Source: Verrucomicrobiia bacterium (GTDB lineage Bacteria; Omnitrophota; Omnitrophia; Omnitrophales; Aquincolibacteriaceae). From it: DNA of 53,979 nt. Under the pieces are notes generated by a model. That model saw only the letters and a program-made list of their open reading frames with translations, was not told the origin of the DNA and did no database searches. This document shows positions 34,041 through 44,400 of the stretch, in pieces. The position numbers were made by a program, and so were the translations under genes. How positions within the stretch are numbered: position 1 is the stretch's first letter; each line of letters starts with the position of its first letter. The stretch is from positions 1 to 53,979 of the forward strand of contig DATJFP010000065.1 in the NCBI GenBank assembly GCA_035495615.1. Direction: 5' to 3'.

Positions 34041-34805
34041 ATGAAAATCCTATCCTGGAACGTCAATGGAATCCGCGCGGCACAGCGCAAAGGTTTTTTG
34101 GAGTGGCTTTCCAAAGAATCACCCGACGTCTTGTGCGTCCAGGAAACCAAGGCGCAGCTGGACCAGCTGGATATTCTTCTCGCCACCCCGCCGGGTTATC
34201 ACACCGTTTGGAATTCCGCCGAAAAGAAAGGCTACAGCGGCGTCGCGACCTTTTCCAAAGAGAAGCCGCTGCGCGCCGACAAGGGCTACTGCGTTTCCCA
34301 TTTTGACTGTGAAGGCCGCGTTCTTCTGACCGAGTTCGAGCATTTCACGCTTCTCAATATTTATTTTCCCAACGGCCAGCGCGGCGAAGACCGGCTGAAG
34401 TTCAAGCTCGATTTTTACGAAGAGACGCTGCGTTTCGTGAAGAATCTGCGCAAGAAGGGAAAAGAAGTCATCGTCTCGGGAGATTACAACACCGCGCACA
34501 AGGAAATCGATCTTGCCCGGCCCAAAGAAAACGAGAAGACCTCCGGCTTCCTTCCCGTGGAGAGGCAGTGGATGGACGTTTGGGTTGACGCCGGCCACAT
34601 CGACGTTTTCCGCGAGTTCAATAAAGACGCCGGGCAATATACGTGGTGGGATCAGAAGTCTTTTGCCCGCGAGCGCAACGTAGGCTGGCGCATTGATTAT
34701 CATTTCGTGACCGAAGGGCTGATGCCCAAAGTCAAAAAAGCCGGCATCATGCCGGACGTTGTGGGCAGCGATCATTGTCCCGTCAGCCTCGAGCTGGAGC
34801 TCTGA
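34041..34805 (+). CDS. xth: Exodeoxyribonuclease III (AP endonuclease family)
   Basis: A 254-aa enzyme of the endonuclease/exonuclease/phosphatase fold that repairs abasic sites and 3' blocks. Motifs are present: N8-G in MKILSWNVNGIRAA, the metal ligand E in CVQETKAQ, the GDYNTAHKEIDLA strand with catalytic D and N, WRIDYHF, and the C-terminal GSDHCPVSLEL with catalytic D-H. The start is at ATG 34041, giving the family N-terminus; further upstream in-frame sequence overlaps the ACT gene. It may belong to the xth/exoA subgroup. Confidence 0.93.
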   Translation: MKILSWNVNGIRAAQRKGFLEWLSKESPDVLCVQETKAQLDQLDILLATPPGYHTVWNSAEKKGYSGVATFSKEKPLRADKGYCVSHFDCEGRVLLTEFEHFTLLNIYFPNGQRGEDRLKFKLDFYEETLRFVKNLRKKGKEVIVSGDYNTAHKEIDLARPKENEKTSGFLPVERQWMDVWVDAGHIDVFREFNKDAGQYTWWDQKSFARERNVGWRIDYHFVTEGLMPKVKKAGIMPDVVGSDHCPVSLELEL

Positions 34806-34807
34806 CC

Positions 34808-35251
34808 ATGGGTGAAATCCGGAAGCAATATTTTTTTAAGGCGTCCGTCTCGAAAGCGTGGGATGTCTGGACGAACGTCGAGAAGTATCCGGAATGGGTT
34901 GCCGGCGTTTCCCAAAGCCGGATCACGAGCGCTGTTCTCCAGGGCCCTGGATTTTCCTGGCAAGAGGACGCGGTGTTCGGGGTGACGCCGGTGCAGATGG
35001 ATCACCGCATCGAATCCTGGGAGCCGCTAAAAAAAGCCGTAGTGGAAACCTCGCTGCCGCTTGGCGGCAAGCTTCACCGTGAATTGGGATTCCAGGAAAC
35101 AGCCGAAGGCGCGGCCGTCGACATCCTGATGCGCTGGGACCTGGGGATCGCGGGCTCTTTTTTCGCGCCGGAATATGTCCACGACGTCATGGAAAAAAAT
35201 CTGGAGTTGACGGTTTCTAATTGGAAGCGGCGCGCTGAGGGCGGAGCCTAA
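34808..35251 (+). CDS. SRPBCC/START-fold protein
   Basis: A 147-aa protein with the helix-grip SRPBCC pattern: KQYFFKASVSKAWDVWTNVEKYPEWVAGV at the N-terminus, a run of beta strands, and a long C-terminal helix (DVMEKNLELTVSNWKRRAE). Members bind hydrophobic ligands in a cavity; the ligand is unknown. It starts 2 bp after the exodeoxyribonuclease gene. It ends within 4 bp of the end of the convergent 694-aa gene, with which it overlaps slightly. Confidence 0.75.
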   Translation: MGEIRKQYFFKASVSKAWDVWTNVEKYPEWVAGVSQSRITSAVLQGPGFSWQEDAVFGVTPVQMDHRIESWEPLKKAVVETSLPLGGKLHRELGFQETAEGAAVDILMRWDLGIAGSFFAPEYVHDVMEKNLELTVSNWKRRAEGGA

Positions 35252-37332
35252 GCTGCCGCGAGGAAAGACTCGAGGTTTTCAGCCTCGCCGAGGATGCTCC
35301 GTACCGACTGGAAAAATTCCGGATGGCGCACGAGTTCGCGCAGCGAGGGGTTGGACAGAAAGGCGCGGTACAGGAAAGAAACCGGCGACGAGTTCGGCAG
35401 CGCAAGGATTCTGTCGTCGATCCCTTCCGTGCCTTCGGGCACAATGGCCGCCACCAGATTTTGATTGAGCAGCTCCCGGAACTTTTCTTTGAATTCCGCC
35501 CCTGAGGAAACCTCCACCACGCTTTTCCCTTCGATGCGATGGACCCGGAATTTCCCACCGATGGCGTCCGTCGGAATGTCCGCCAGAGAACCGTAGACGA
35601 GCACAACCGAGGACGAACGCTCGGAGCGGACCGCCAGTTCCCAGAGTGTTTCGCCCGGGGGCTCTTTCAGCAGAGCATCCAGGTCCGCGGCCGTAATGAC
35701 AAGCAGGGTGCGCGCGGCACTTTCCCGCGTCTTTTGCAGCCAACCTTTCAAGGCCGTTTTCTTTTCTTCGGGCGTCATCTTTTCGTAATCCGCCCAAGCC
35801 ACTTGTTTCACCTGTGCGGCGGGTGCGGCCTCGGCCCCGCCGCCGTAGTTCATTGTCATGTCGACGGCTTTCAAAACATTGCGGTCGGTTTTGAGGTAAG
35901 CGACGCCGGCCGTGAAACCTTTGTCAAAAGACGGCGGGAAAAAACGGTTCTGGACTTCGGAAAGCGTCTGGCTCTTGACCGTCTCGGACATGCGCTTGTC
36001 GTAAAGCGCTTCATCCGGCGCCTGGCCGCCGAGCTCCGGTGTGATGACGACGTACGAGACGCCGGCTTTGCGCAGGCGCGCGGTAATTCCTTCGGTATGA
36101 AAACCGCCGGCCACCATCACGATGTTGCCTGAAAGCCGCGCGTCCGTTGTCACGGCCGAGAAAAAGCGTTCGTCGCGGGCCTTGGCGAGCGAATAATATT
36201 CGAGCGCAGTTTTCAATTCCCCGGAGAGGCCGGCCTCGGCCGTTTCCGCATCGATTGTATTCTTGTCTTGCTCATAATAGCCCAGGACATCGGGTGTGGC
36301 TTTGAGATCGAGGATGTTTTTGGCGACAAGGAACCGTTCCCATTTCTCCGCCAGGCTCCGTTCTTCGTCCTTGGCGAACAAGACATTCTGGACCCGCGCG
36401 ATCGCGTCGTCCAGCTGGGCAAAAAAATCTTTGTGTGAAATGCCGAGCTGCAGGTTCAGGAGTTCCAGGTAGCTCCGGCTGGCCGGGTAATGCTGAAGCT
36501 GTTCCTCGGGAATGATGCCGCTTTTCAGGAGCTCTTCAAAGCTGAGACGCTTCCTTTTATAGGAGTTCATGAGCCGTTCGGCCTCGGACTTCAGCTTTTC
36601 CTTGTCCAGGGCTTTTTCCATTTCCAGCGCCTTCTCGAAGAGTTTCACCTGAGTCAGGTCATCGAAAGAAAGACTGCGCTTACGCGCTTCGGCAACGACC
36701 ATCGGCAGAAAAACCTCCGCTTTCTTCCCTTCGCGGAACGCGGTCAATGCGTCGTCGAAACTTTTCAGCTCCGGATTAAACAAGGCGGCCTTGGCCTGGG
36801 TGAGCTTTTTTTGCGCGGCCCCGATTTTTTTCTGCATGGCTTCGCTGGCCTGGTGGTGCTCGAGATAGGCGGCGCGGTTTTTCTGATAAAGGTCTTCCTG
36901 CTCGATACCCACAAGCTTGAAGGGGGATTGGGAGAAGAGCGCGGCAAAGGCCGGGCCCGTGATGTCGCCGTCCTCGAGAAGCGCGCGGGCAAGCGTTTGT
37001 TTTTCCCGGGAATTGGGCAGCCCCCAGCTTTCCGGAAAACTTGTTTCCGACCAGCCGCCTTCCAGCGCCGCGGTGTTCAAGCCGTAAACCGCGTTCAGGT
37101 GATCCAGGATCGCGGCGATGTTTTCCTGGGCGGGAAGGTGCGCGTGCACGTCCTGGATCTCGATGACCCACCGCGATCCGGTTCCTTGAAATCGTTCTTC
37201 GATTTTTCCCAGGGATTTGGGGATCAGGAGACTGTCGAGCGAAAGCGGGGCCGCGGTCTCTTCGGTTTGGGCCGGCAAAGAGGAAGCACTCCAAAGAACG
37301 TATAAAAGCATGATGAGACAAACCCGTTTCAT
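35248..37332 (-). CDS. Exported 694-aa protein with IQDxH and GGFH motifs (ChaN/EreA-like)
   Basis: Not a named family that I can give with certainty. A signal peptide (MKRVCLIMLLYVLWSASSLPA) precedes a domain with WVIEIQDVHAHLPAQENI (D61, H63), E91 in AALEGG, a GIEQEDLYQKN segment, a long coiled-coil-like helical middle, and AGGFHTEGITARL (H412) ending in VSYVVITPEL. The same motifs occur in the giant protein at 38430. The DxH...E...GGFH order recalls the ChaN haem-binding and EreA/TIKI superfamily, which has GExH and GxGH in these places. The C-terminal 250 aa is separate and unrecognised. A TATACT -10 (37345-37340) lies 7 bases from the ATG, suggesting a leaderless mRNA. Confidence 0.75.
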   Translation of the reverse strand: MKRVCLIMLLYVLWSASSLPAQTEETAAPLSLDSLLIPKSLGKIEERFQGTGSRWVIEIQDVHAHLPAQENIAAILDHLNAVYGLNTAALEGGWSETSFPESWGLPNSREKQTLARALLEDGDITGPAFAALFSQSPFKLVGIEQEDLYQKNRAAYLEHHQASEAMQKKIGAAQKKLTQAKAALFNPELKSFDDALTAFREGKKAEVFLPMVVAEARKRSLSFDDLTQVKLFEKALEMEKALDKEKLKSEAERLMNSYKRKRLSFEELLKSGIIPEEQLQHYPASRSYLELLNLQLGISHKDFFAQLDDAIARVQNVLFAKDEERSLAEKWERFLVAKNILDLKATPDVLGYYEQDKNTIDAETAEAGLSGELKTALEYYSLAKARDERFFSAVTTDARLSGNIVMVAGGFHTEGITARLRKAGVSYVVITPELGGQAPDEALYDKRMSETVKSQTLSEVQNRFFPPSFDKGFTAGVAYLKTDRNVLKAVDMTMNYGGGAEAAPAAQVKQVAWADYEKMTPEEKKTALKGWLQKTRESAARTLLVITAADLDALLKEPPGETLWELAVRSERSSSVVLVYGSLADIPTDAIGGKFRVHRIEGKSVVEVSSGAEFKEKFRELLNQNLVAAIVPEGTEGIDDRILALPNSSPVSFLYRAFLSNPSLRELVRHPEFFQSVRSILGEAENLESFLAAA

Positions 37333-37390
37333 GACTTGAAGTATACTCAAGCGCAAGGGGTTCCCACAAGGGTTCGTAAGCCCGTTTGGC

Positions 37391-37419
37391 TTGCCGGAAG
37401 GCGGCTCTTCCTGTATATT
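37391..37419 (+). promoter_or_regulatory. Promoter of mqnD-like gene, probably leaderless
   Basis: -35 TTGCCG (37391-37396), 17-bp spacer, -10 TATATT (37414-37419). The ATG follows 6 bases later, so the mRNA probably begins at the start codon. This 93-bp region also holds the divergent promoter of the 694-aa gene. Confidence 0.65.
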
Positions 37420-37425
37420 GCACCC

Positions 37426-38274
37426 ATGCCAGCCACCCAGCAGCAGACCATCCGTTTCGGCCACAGCCCTGATCCTGACGACGCGTTCATGTTCTATGCC
37501 TTTGCCAAAAACAAGATTCCCATGGACGGGTTCCAGGTCGATCACGTCATCGAGGATATCGAGAGCCTGAACCAGCGCGCGCTCAAGGCGGAGCTGGAAG
37601 TGACGGCCGTATCCTGCCATGCCTATGCCTACCTGGCGGACAAATACGCGGTCATGCGTTCCGGCGGCAGCATCGGCGATAAATACGGGCCCATCGTCGT
37701 GGCCCCAAAAGGGACTTTTCCCGGCCAGCCTTTGAGAGGGAAGAGGATCGCCATTCCCGGCAAGCTGACGACGGCCTTTCTCGTGCTGCAGCTCTATGAA
37801 AAAAATATCGTCCCGGTCTTTGTTCCTTTTGACCAGATTTTTGATGCGGTCCGCGAAGGCAAAGCCGATATGGGGCTCATCATCCACGAAGGGCAGCTTA
37901 CCTATAAAGATGAGGGCTTCGAAAAGAGAGTGGACTTGGGCGAATGGTGGCATCAGACCACAGGGCTTCCTCTTCCGCTGGGAGTGGACATTATCCGCAG
38001 GGACCTCGGCGCGGACATCATGCAAAGGTTCGCGCGCCTTTTCAAAAAAAGCATCCAATATTCTCTCGATAACCGAGCGCCGGCGCTCGAGTACGCGATT
38101 CAATACGGCCGCGGACTCGCGGAAGATCTTAACGACCAGTTCGTCGGCATGTACGTCAACGACGCCACAGTGGACATGGGCGACAAAGGCCTTCGCGGTT
38201 TCCAGACTCTCCTCGATCAAGGGTACGAACAACGCCTGATTCCTCACCGCATCAAGATCGACCTCGTTGGATAG
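37426..38274 (+). CDS. mqnD: MqnD-like protein (1,4-dihydroxy-6-naphthoate synthase family)
   Basis: A 282-aa periplasmic-binding-protein-like enzyme of the MqnA/MqnD family in the futalosine route to menaquinone. The N-terminal FGHSPDPDDAFMFYAF is the MqnD hallmark, and VSCHAYAYL, GKRIAIPGKLTTAFL and GLIIHEGQLTY are further family segments. MqnD converts the cyclic de-hypoxanthinyl-futalosine product to 1,4-dihydroxy-6-naphthoate. No other mqn gene is in the window, so MqnA or another paralogue cannot be fully excluded. Lack of a Shine-Dalgarno and the abutting promoter point to leaderless translation. Confidence 0.85.
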   Translation: MPATQQQTIRFGHSPDPDDAFMFYAFAKNKIPMDGFQVDHVIEDIESLNQRALKAELEVTAVSCHAYAYLADKYAVMRSGGSIGDKYGPIVVAPKGTFPGQPLRGKRIAIPGKLTTAFLVLQLYEKNIVPVFVPFDQIFDAVREGKADMGLIIHEGQLTYKDEGFEKRVDLGEWWHQTTGLPLPLGVDIIRRDLGADIMQRFARLFKKSIQYSLDNRAPALEYAIQYGRGLAEDLNDQFVGMYVNDATVDMGDKGLRGFQTLLDQGYEQRLIPHRIKIDLVG

Positions 38275-38319
38275 CCCTGCCCTGCGGCTTAAAAAACTTA
38301 AAAATTTTTAATCTCCCCC

Positions 38320-38347
38320 TTGACGCCCCGAAAAAAAATGTTACACT
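38320..38347 (+). promoter_or_regulatory. Candidate promoter of the giant gene
   Basis: -35 TTGACG (38320-38325), 16-bp spacer, -10 TACACT (38342-38347), about 85 bp before the ATG at 38430. Confidence 0.6.
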
Positions 38348-38367
38348 TGCTTTTGCCGATTGTTGCC

Positions 38368-38395
38368 ACAGGTTTATAAAGCTTTATAAACCTGT
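38368..38395. promoter_or_regulatory. Perfect 28-bp palindrome in the giant-gene leader
   Basis: The sequence centred on TTTATAAAGCTTTATAAA is a perfect inverted repeat of 14 bp per arm with no loop. It lies about 20 bp after the -10 box and 35 bp before the start codon. It could be an operator for a dimeric regulator, or act as a hairpin in the mRNA leader. Confidence 0.7.
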
Positions 38396-38429
38396 TTAAC
38401 CCGTAAGGGGGGAGAAAGCGAGATGTCGC

Positions 38430-41400
38430 ATGCGCTACCCCTTATGGAAGAAGCTCACCGCCGTTCCCGTCCTTTTCACCTTCATTTTCTCCAGCATTGT
38501 TTGGGCTGCTCCCGCAGAATTTAATCTCGCAGGGCCGGTCCATGCCTCCGTCCAGGACGGCGTACTGCTGCCGTCTCTTGCGCAGACGCTCGACATCCCG
38601 GCGACGTATGGCGATATCAAGGAACGCTTTCTCGCGGAATCGTCGCGGCCGCAAACCGCATCCGGAATGATCATTCATATCCAGGACGCCCACGCCAATC
38701 TCGAAGCCCAGCAAAACATTCTGCAAATCATCCGCCACGTCACGGCGCATCATGGCGTGGGCCTCATCTTTGTAGAAGGCGCGATTGACCGTCTCGACGC
38801 GGATCGCCTGCGTTATTTCAAAGAGGAATCCTGGAACCAGGAAATGGCGGGCCTGCTCGCCAAGGAAGGCGTGCTGGGAGGGGCCGAGCTTTTTCTTCTC
38901 GAGAACACGGCGTCGAAAAAAGGAACGGTCGCAGGCTACGGCGTCGAGCGGGCCGATCTCTACGTAAAAAATCTGCAGGCCTACCGCGCCGTTTACGCGG
39001 AAAAAGAATTCACGGACAAGGCCATGGAGCGCATGAAGTCCGAGATCCTGACGCAGAGCTCCAAGGTTTTCAACAAAGAGCTCAAGGCGTTTTTCAGAGA
39101 ATGGCTTTTTTATCAGGATGTTCCCAGTGAACTCATGCGCCATATGAATGTTCTCAGCCAGGATGCTCTCAAGTACCTTAGCCTGGACCTGAACGATGCC
39201 CGTCAGCAGGCGGATTGGCCCCAGCTCGTCCGGTTTTCCAAATTCAAAACCCTGGAAGCGGAAACCGACGCAGCGGCCGCGCTCGCGGAGCGTGACCTGT
39301 TGGCAGATTGGGCCGCCCAACATGGGGTGCCCGAAAAATACACCGCTGAATTGCGGAATTGGAAGCCGGGCCAGGCCCTGGAAGGCGGGACGTTCAGCGA
39401 TCTGAGAATGTTCCTGGAAGCCTTTCATGACGCGGCCGCACCTAAGGGATTTTCTTTCAAGGATTACCCGCGGCTTGCGAAGGCCATGGGCGCGTCGGTT
39501 CTCAGAAGCGAGATCCGCGCCGAGGAATTGATGGAGGAGATCAAGAAGCTGAGCGATTCCATCCTGGACAAGCTTGCGCGGACGCCCGAAGAAGGTGCCT
39601 TGATCGCCCGGTACAAGGATTATCTCCTGCTCGAAAAACTTTTTTCTCTCGAACTCGTCGATGAAGAATACGAAACGCTGCAAACCCGCCGCGAAACGGT
39701 GAAGGCGGCGCTCGCCCGGCCGGAAGAAAATGAAAAGGCCGCGGCGGACGAGACTTCCCACCGCGCTTACGAACCGCGCGTTCCTTCGCTTGCGCAGCTT
39801 TTTGACCAGGCCATGGCGTTTTACAAGCTCGCGCAGCAGCGCGAAGAAGTGATTTATGGGAACATGATCCGCAAGATGAGGGAGACCGGTAAGACAAACG
39901 CCATCTTAATCACGGGCGGATTTCACGCGCGCGGCCTGCACAAAATTTTCGAGAACCAGGGCCTTTCTTACGTCGAAGTGACGCCCGCCATTTCCGAGAT
40001 CACCGAAAATAAAAACTATTCCGACATCATGCTTATGAAGGGCGATCCGTTCACCCGGCGTTCTTACGTCAACACGCCGCGCATGGCGGACACCGGCCTT
40101 GGAACGAACCTTCCGGACTACGCTCTTAGCCTGCAGCAGAATCACGTGCTGCCGGTTTTGGGCACGGTCGTAGCACGGCACGTTGCTCAAGGGACAGAGC
40201 TGGGCAAAATCCTCAAGTCACTCGGCCGCTCTCATGCGCTCGCGGGCCAGGGCCTGGCCATCGCCGATAATGGACTCGTTTTACTTAACGGAAAGCCGCT
40301 CCAGATCAACGGACGGACCGCGGTCCTGACCGCTCAAGGATTGAAATCGGAAGAGGGACGCGCCGAACTGCGCGCTTCCGAATTTCCGAGAAGTGTCGCG
40401 CTCAACGTGCAGTATCTGGAAGAAAGACGGCTTCTCAACGGCGCGCCGGCGGACGAAGATCATGTCGTCATGCCGGAACCTCAGTATCAGCCGGCTTTGG
40501 TGGGCGCGGCGAATCCGGGCGCTCCGGTACAGAGCGGCACGACGGTTGTGGGCTATCAGCATTCGATTTATCTTCCGGGCACGGAAAGTTTTTTGCCCGG
40601 CGGCATTGCCACGGGACAAAGCCGCACGTACGGCACCGCGCCTACCGGTCCGGTTTCTTCCGGGGCTTCGGTCATGCCGATGTCGAGCCCCTCGGGAAGC
40701 ATTGCTTCTCCGGACGGTAAAAAATCCATCGCATTGGAAGGCTCTTCTCTCGTCGTCCAGGACCTGCAGGATGCGAGCAAGACGATCCGTTATGACGCGC
40801 CGTTTCTTCTCAAAGTCAGCGGCATCCAGTCCTACGCCTTCAGCAGCGACAACAACTGGATCGTGATCGCGGACGGGCAGCGCATGGTCTATGCGTTTCA
40901 TCTGAACAACCCCAATCTTCTCAACTCGCCCCAAGGTTCGGTGCGCGGATTCCAGATTCCGGGATTGGATCCCGCGTTTCTTTCGGGCATGCAGCGGAAT
41001 CCGGAAGGTTACAACGTAAAGATCCTCGGCCGCTCTCTCGACCACCCGAACATTTTTAATGCGGAACTGATCAACGGCGAAACCTACCAGCTCTACCTCG
41101 ACGACCATGAATTCCGCCAGGAATCCGGACCTGTCGTGACGCTGGCGCGGGAAAACGTCCCCGGCGCGCAGATCACGGCGCTTCCCGACACCTACACGGT
41201 CAGGGCCTTCAACGGCTCCACGATCACGAGCCGCACGGACCACGGCGTCACGTTTCATTACGATACCACGCATCAAAGCGCCACAGGCATCGGCATTACC
41301 TTCGATCAGCCCGCGGATCTGAGCCAGATGGGATTTTTGAAAATCGGAATCGAAGGCGTGGCTTCGCAGATCATGCTCACGATCAGGACCTACGACGCAC

Positions 41401-44400
41401 AGACGGGCGGCACCATCGGCGCCCTGTATCTGGCCGACGTCCAAAACATTCCCGGAAAAGGCGCGGTCGTGGATTTGTCGAAACTCGCCAGCCAGGGGCG
41501 CGGCGTGGACCTGCGGCACGTGGGCGAAATCAATTTTACGCTGGGCATTGCCCACGCCGGCGGCGGCGAAATCCCGGCCACAGGAGAGGTGACGATCAAT
41601 TTCGCTCCTTTTTCCCAAGCCACGCTCGCGGACGTGAACCTTCTCAGCCCGCAGCAGTCGGTGCTGACGGACATCGGTTTGATCGACAGCGGTGATGCGC
41701 CGCACACAACACGCGTCCCCGGAGACAAAGTGCGCGTGCCCGTGAAAGGCCCGGCCTTTGATTTCGGGGGCTTCACGTACGGCTTTCCTCTGAGCCGCGC
41801 GGAGATCGAGCGCCGCGGCAATCTCGTCTTCACGCTGGAAGCCGAAGGCGAGACCGGCAATCTTTTCATGGAATTTCAGAGTTCGGACCGTAAAGTGGTG
41901 AGAGTCGCGGTGGCGCTGACGCTGGCCGACGGCCGTAAAGTCTTTTCGATTTCGGCGCAGCAGCTCGCGTCGCTTCCGGATCTCAATTACGTGCAGGTGG
42001 TGGCGGAATCTAAAAACAGCGTTCCGCTGAACGGCGCGGTCACGATCGGGCTGCGTCCCGAAGGCCTTGAAATCTTCGGGCCATCGGCGTTGACGGCCCA
42101 GGACCTCACGGATTTTCAGTTTACCGGACAGGTTGTGTCGCTCGGAAACTCGGAAGACAGCCGGACCACGTTTAATCTTGCCGCGAAAACGGTCAGCGTG
42201 CATGTGAACACCGGCCCTGCCGGAGCGCTGAATGGATTTGCCGGCGGAGGCGCCACGTCGCTGCGCCCGCAGGTGGTGGGCGACCAGGTCGTGCTCGCGA
42301 TCGCTTCGACCGCGGGAACGGTCCTCGATGTCGAGTTCAACGATTTCAGCACGGGGCAGCAGCGGAGCGTGAAATTCGAAGTCCAGGGCGTGGAAACCGG
42401 CCTGACGGTTTATGCTTTTCCGCGCGCGGCTTTTACCCGCGCCGGAATCCAGCCGGAAAACGTCTCGAACGTGATCGCCATTGCCTCGGTCAATCATGCC
42501 GGGCCCCAGGAAGGCGACATCATGATGAAGCTGGCCCCGCTTTCCGTCCCCGCGGGATGGACGGCCGCGGCCTCGAACGGCAACTACGCGTTTCATCTTG
42601 AATCCAACCGCCTGCCCAGCGGCGTTACGGAAGAAAAACTTTCTTTGATGGACCTGAGAACGGGCGCGGTTCAAATCCTCGCGCAAGCGCAGACGCCTTC
42701 CGGCGGAAGGATCGGAAGCGTTTACGACGTTTCTCCGGAATCGTTCCCGGGTTTCCCGGTCGTGGTTTACGAAACCGGAGGCCCGCGCACGGACAGCGGC
42801 CATTTTTTCACGGTGCACGTGCAGCGCATCGACAATGCCGCGCAGTATCAGGAAACCTACAGCCGGGTTCAGCAGGCGGAGCCCGTGCTTCAATCCGTCC
42901 GGTTTGAAAATAATATCGTAACGCTGACGACGCGGAACCGTTTTCCCAGCGGCACCGTGACTCAGGATCTCGACGCATTTGAAGTTGGCGCTGGCTCCAT
43001 TCTCCGGAGCGGCCGTCCGCTTACGACGATTCTGACCGCGGGCACGGGCCTTCTCGTCGACCAGGACACGCCTATCGTGCTTCAGCCCGAGCACCTCGGC
43101 TCTGAAAGCGGCCGGTTGTTCCAGGTTTACGTCTATGATGCCAGCCAGGGGCAGGTGAACATGCCCACCAAACGTGTGCTCGGCCTCGGCGGGGATTCGA
43201 GCGGCGCTTATACGCTTCTCGATGGCTACACGACTCCCTCAGGAAAACAGATCATTTCCATTGGCGTCGACGGCAGCACCGCCAACCGCAGCGTGATCGA
43301 AGAACAAACGACCTTCAAGGTCCTGAATCTCCCGGGCGCCGTCATCTCGGTCCAATATAATGGAAACCTGGGAACGTACCGCGTCCGGAATAATGACGGG
43401 ACGGAGCAGACCGTGGCCGTGAATTTCGACACCATGACGATTGTCCCGACCTTCGCGGACGTGAACCTCTTGACGCCACAGGAGTCGGTGCTGACCGGCA
43501 TCGGCCTCATCGACAGCGGGGACCGGCCGAACACCACGCGTGTGCCCGGAGACAAAGTGCGCGTGCCGGTGCGCGGCAATACTTTTGATTTCGGCGGGTT
43601 CACTTACGTCCAGCCTCTCAGCCGCGCGGAAATCGACCGGCGGGGAAATCTCGTGTTTACCCTGGAAGCCGAAGGCGAGATCGGCAACGTCTTCGTGGAA
43701 TTCCAGAGCTCCGACCGCAAGGTCGTGAAAATTCCGGTGACGATCGCGCCCGCGGACGGACGCAAGGTATTTACGGTGTCCGCGCAGCAGCTCGCCGCGC
43801 TTCCGAATCTCAATTACGTGCAAGTGGTGGCGGAATCCAAGGGCGCCGCGCTGAACGGCGCGGTCACGATCGGCCTGCGCCCCGAAGGCCTGGAAATTTT
43901 TGGACCTTCCGCGGCGCTGGCGACGCGCGATGTGACGGATTTTCGTTTCACGGGCCAGACCGTCTCGCTCGGCACGAGCGAAGACAGCCGCATTGTTTCA
44001 ATCGACACCACCGGGAAAGCGGTGACCGTGCATGTGGATACGGGCTCCGCGGGAACGCTGAGCGGTTTTGCCGGCGGTGGCGCGACCGCGCTTCGTCCCC
44101 AAGTGGTGGGCGATCAAGTCGTGCTTGCGCTTTCGTCCACGGCCGGAACCATCTTGGACATCGAGTTCAATGATTTCACCTCAGGCCTGCAGCGGAGCGT
44201 GAAATTCGAAGTGCAAAGCGTGGGAACCGGCCTGACGGTTTATGCTTTTCCGCGCGCGGCGTTTACCCGCGCGGGCATTCAGCCGGAAAACGTCTCGAAC
44301 GTGATTGCCATCGCGTCCGTGAATCATCCGGGACCTCAGTCGGGCGACATCAGCCTCCGGCTTGCGCCCGTGGAAAATCCTTCGGTCATCGTGGATCGCG

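Noticed and set aside
40281-43094. A 937-aa minus-strand frame opposite the giant gene, with similar 638- and 692-aa frames further right
   Set aside because: All lie exactly opposite the real coding frame, are full of Arg/His/Asp runs, and show no start signals or domains.
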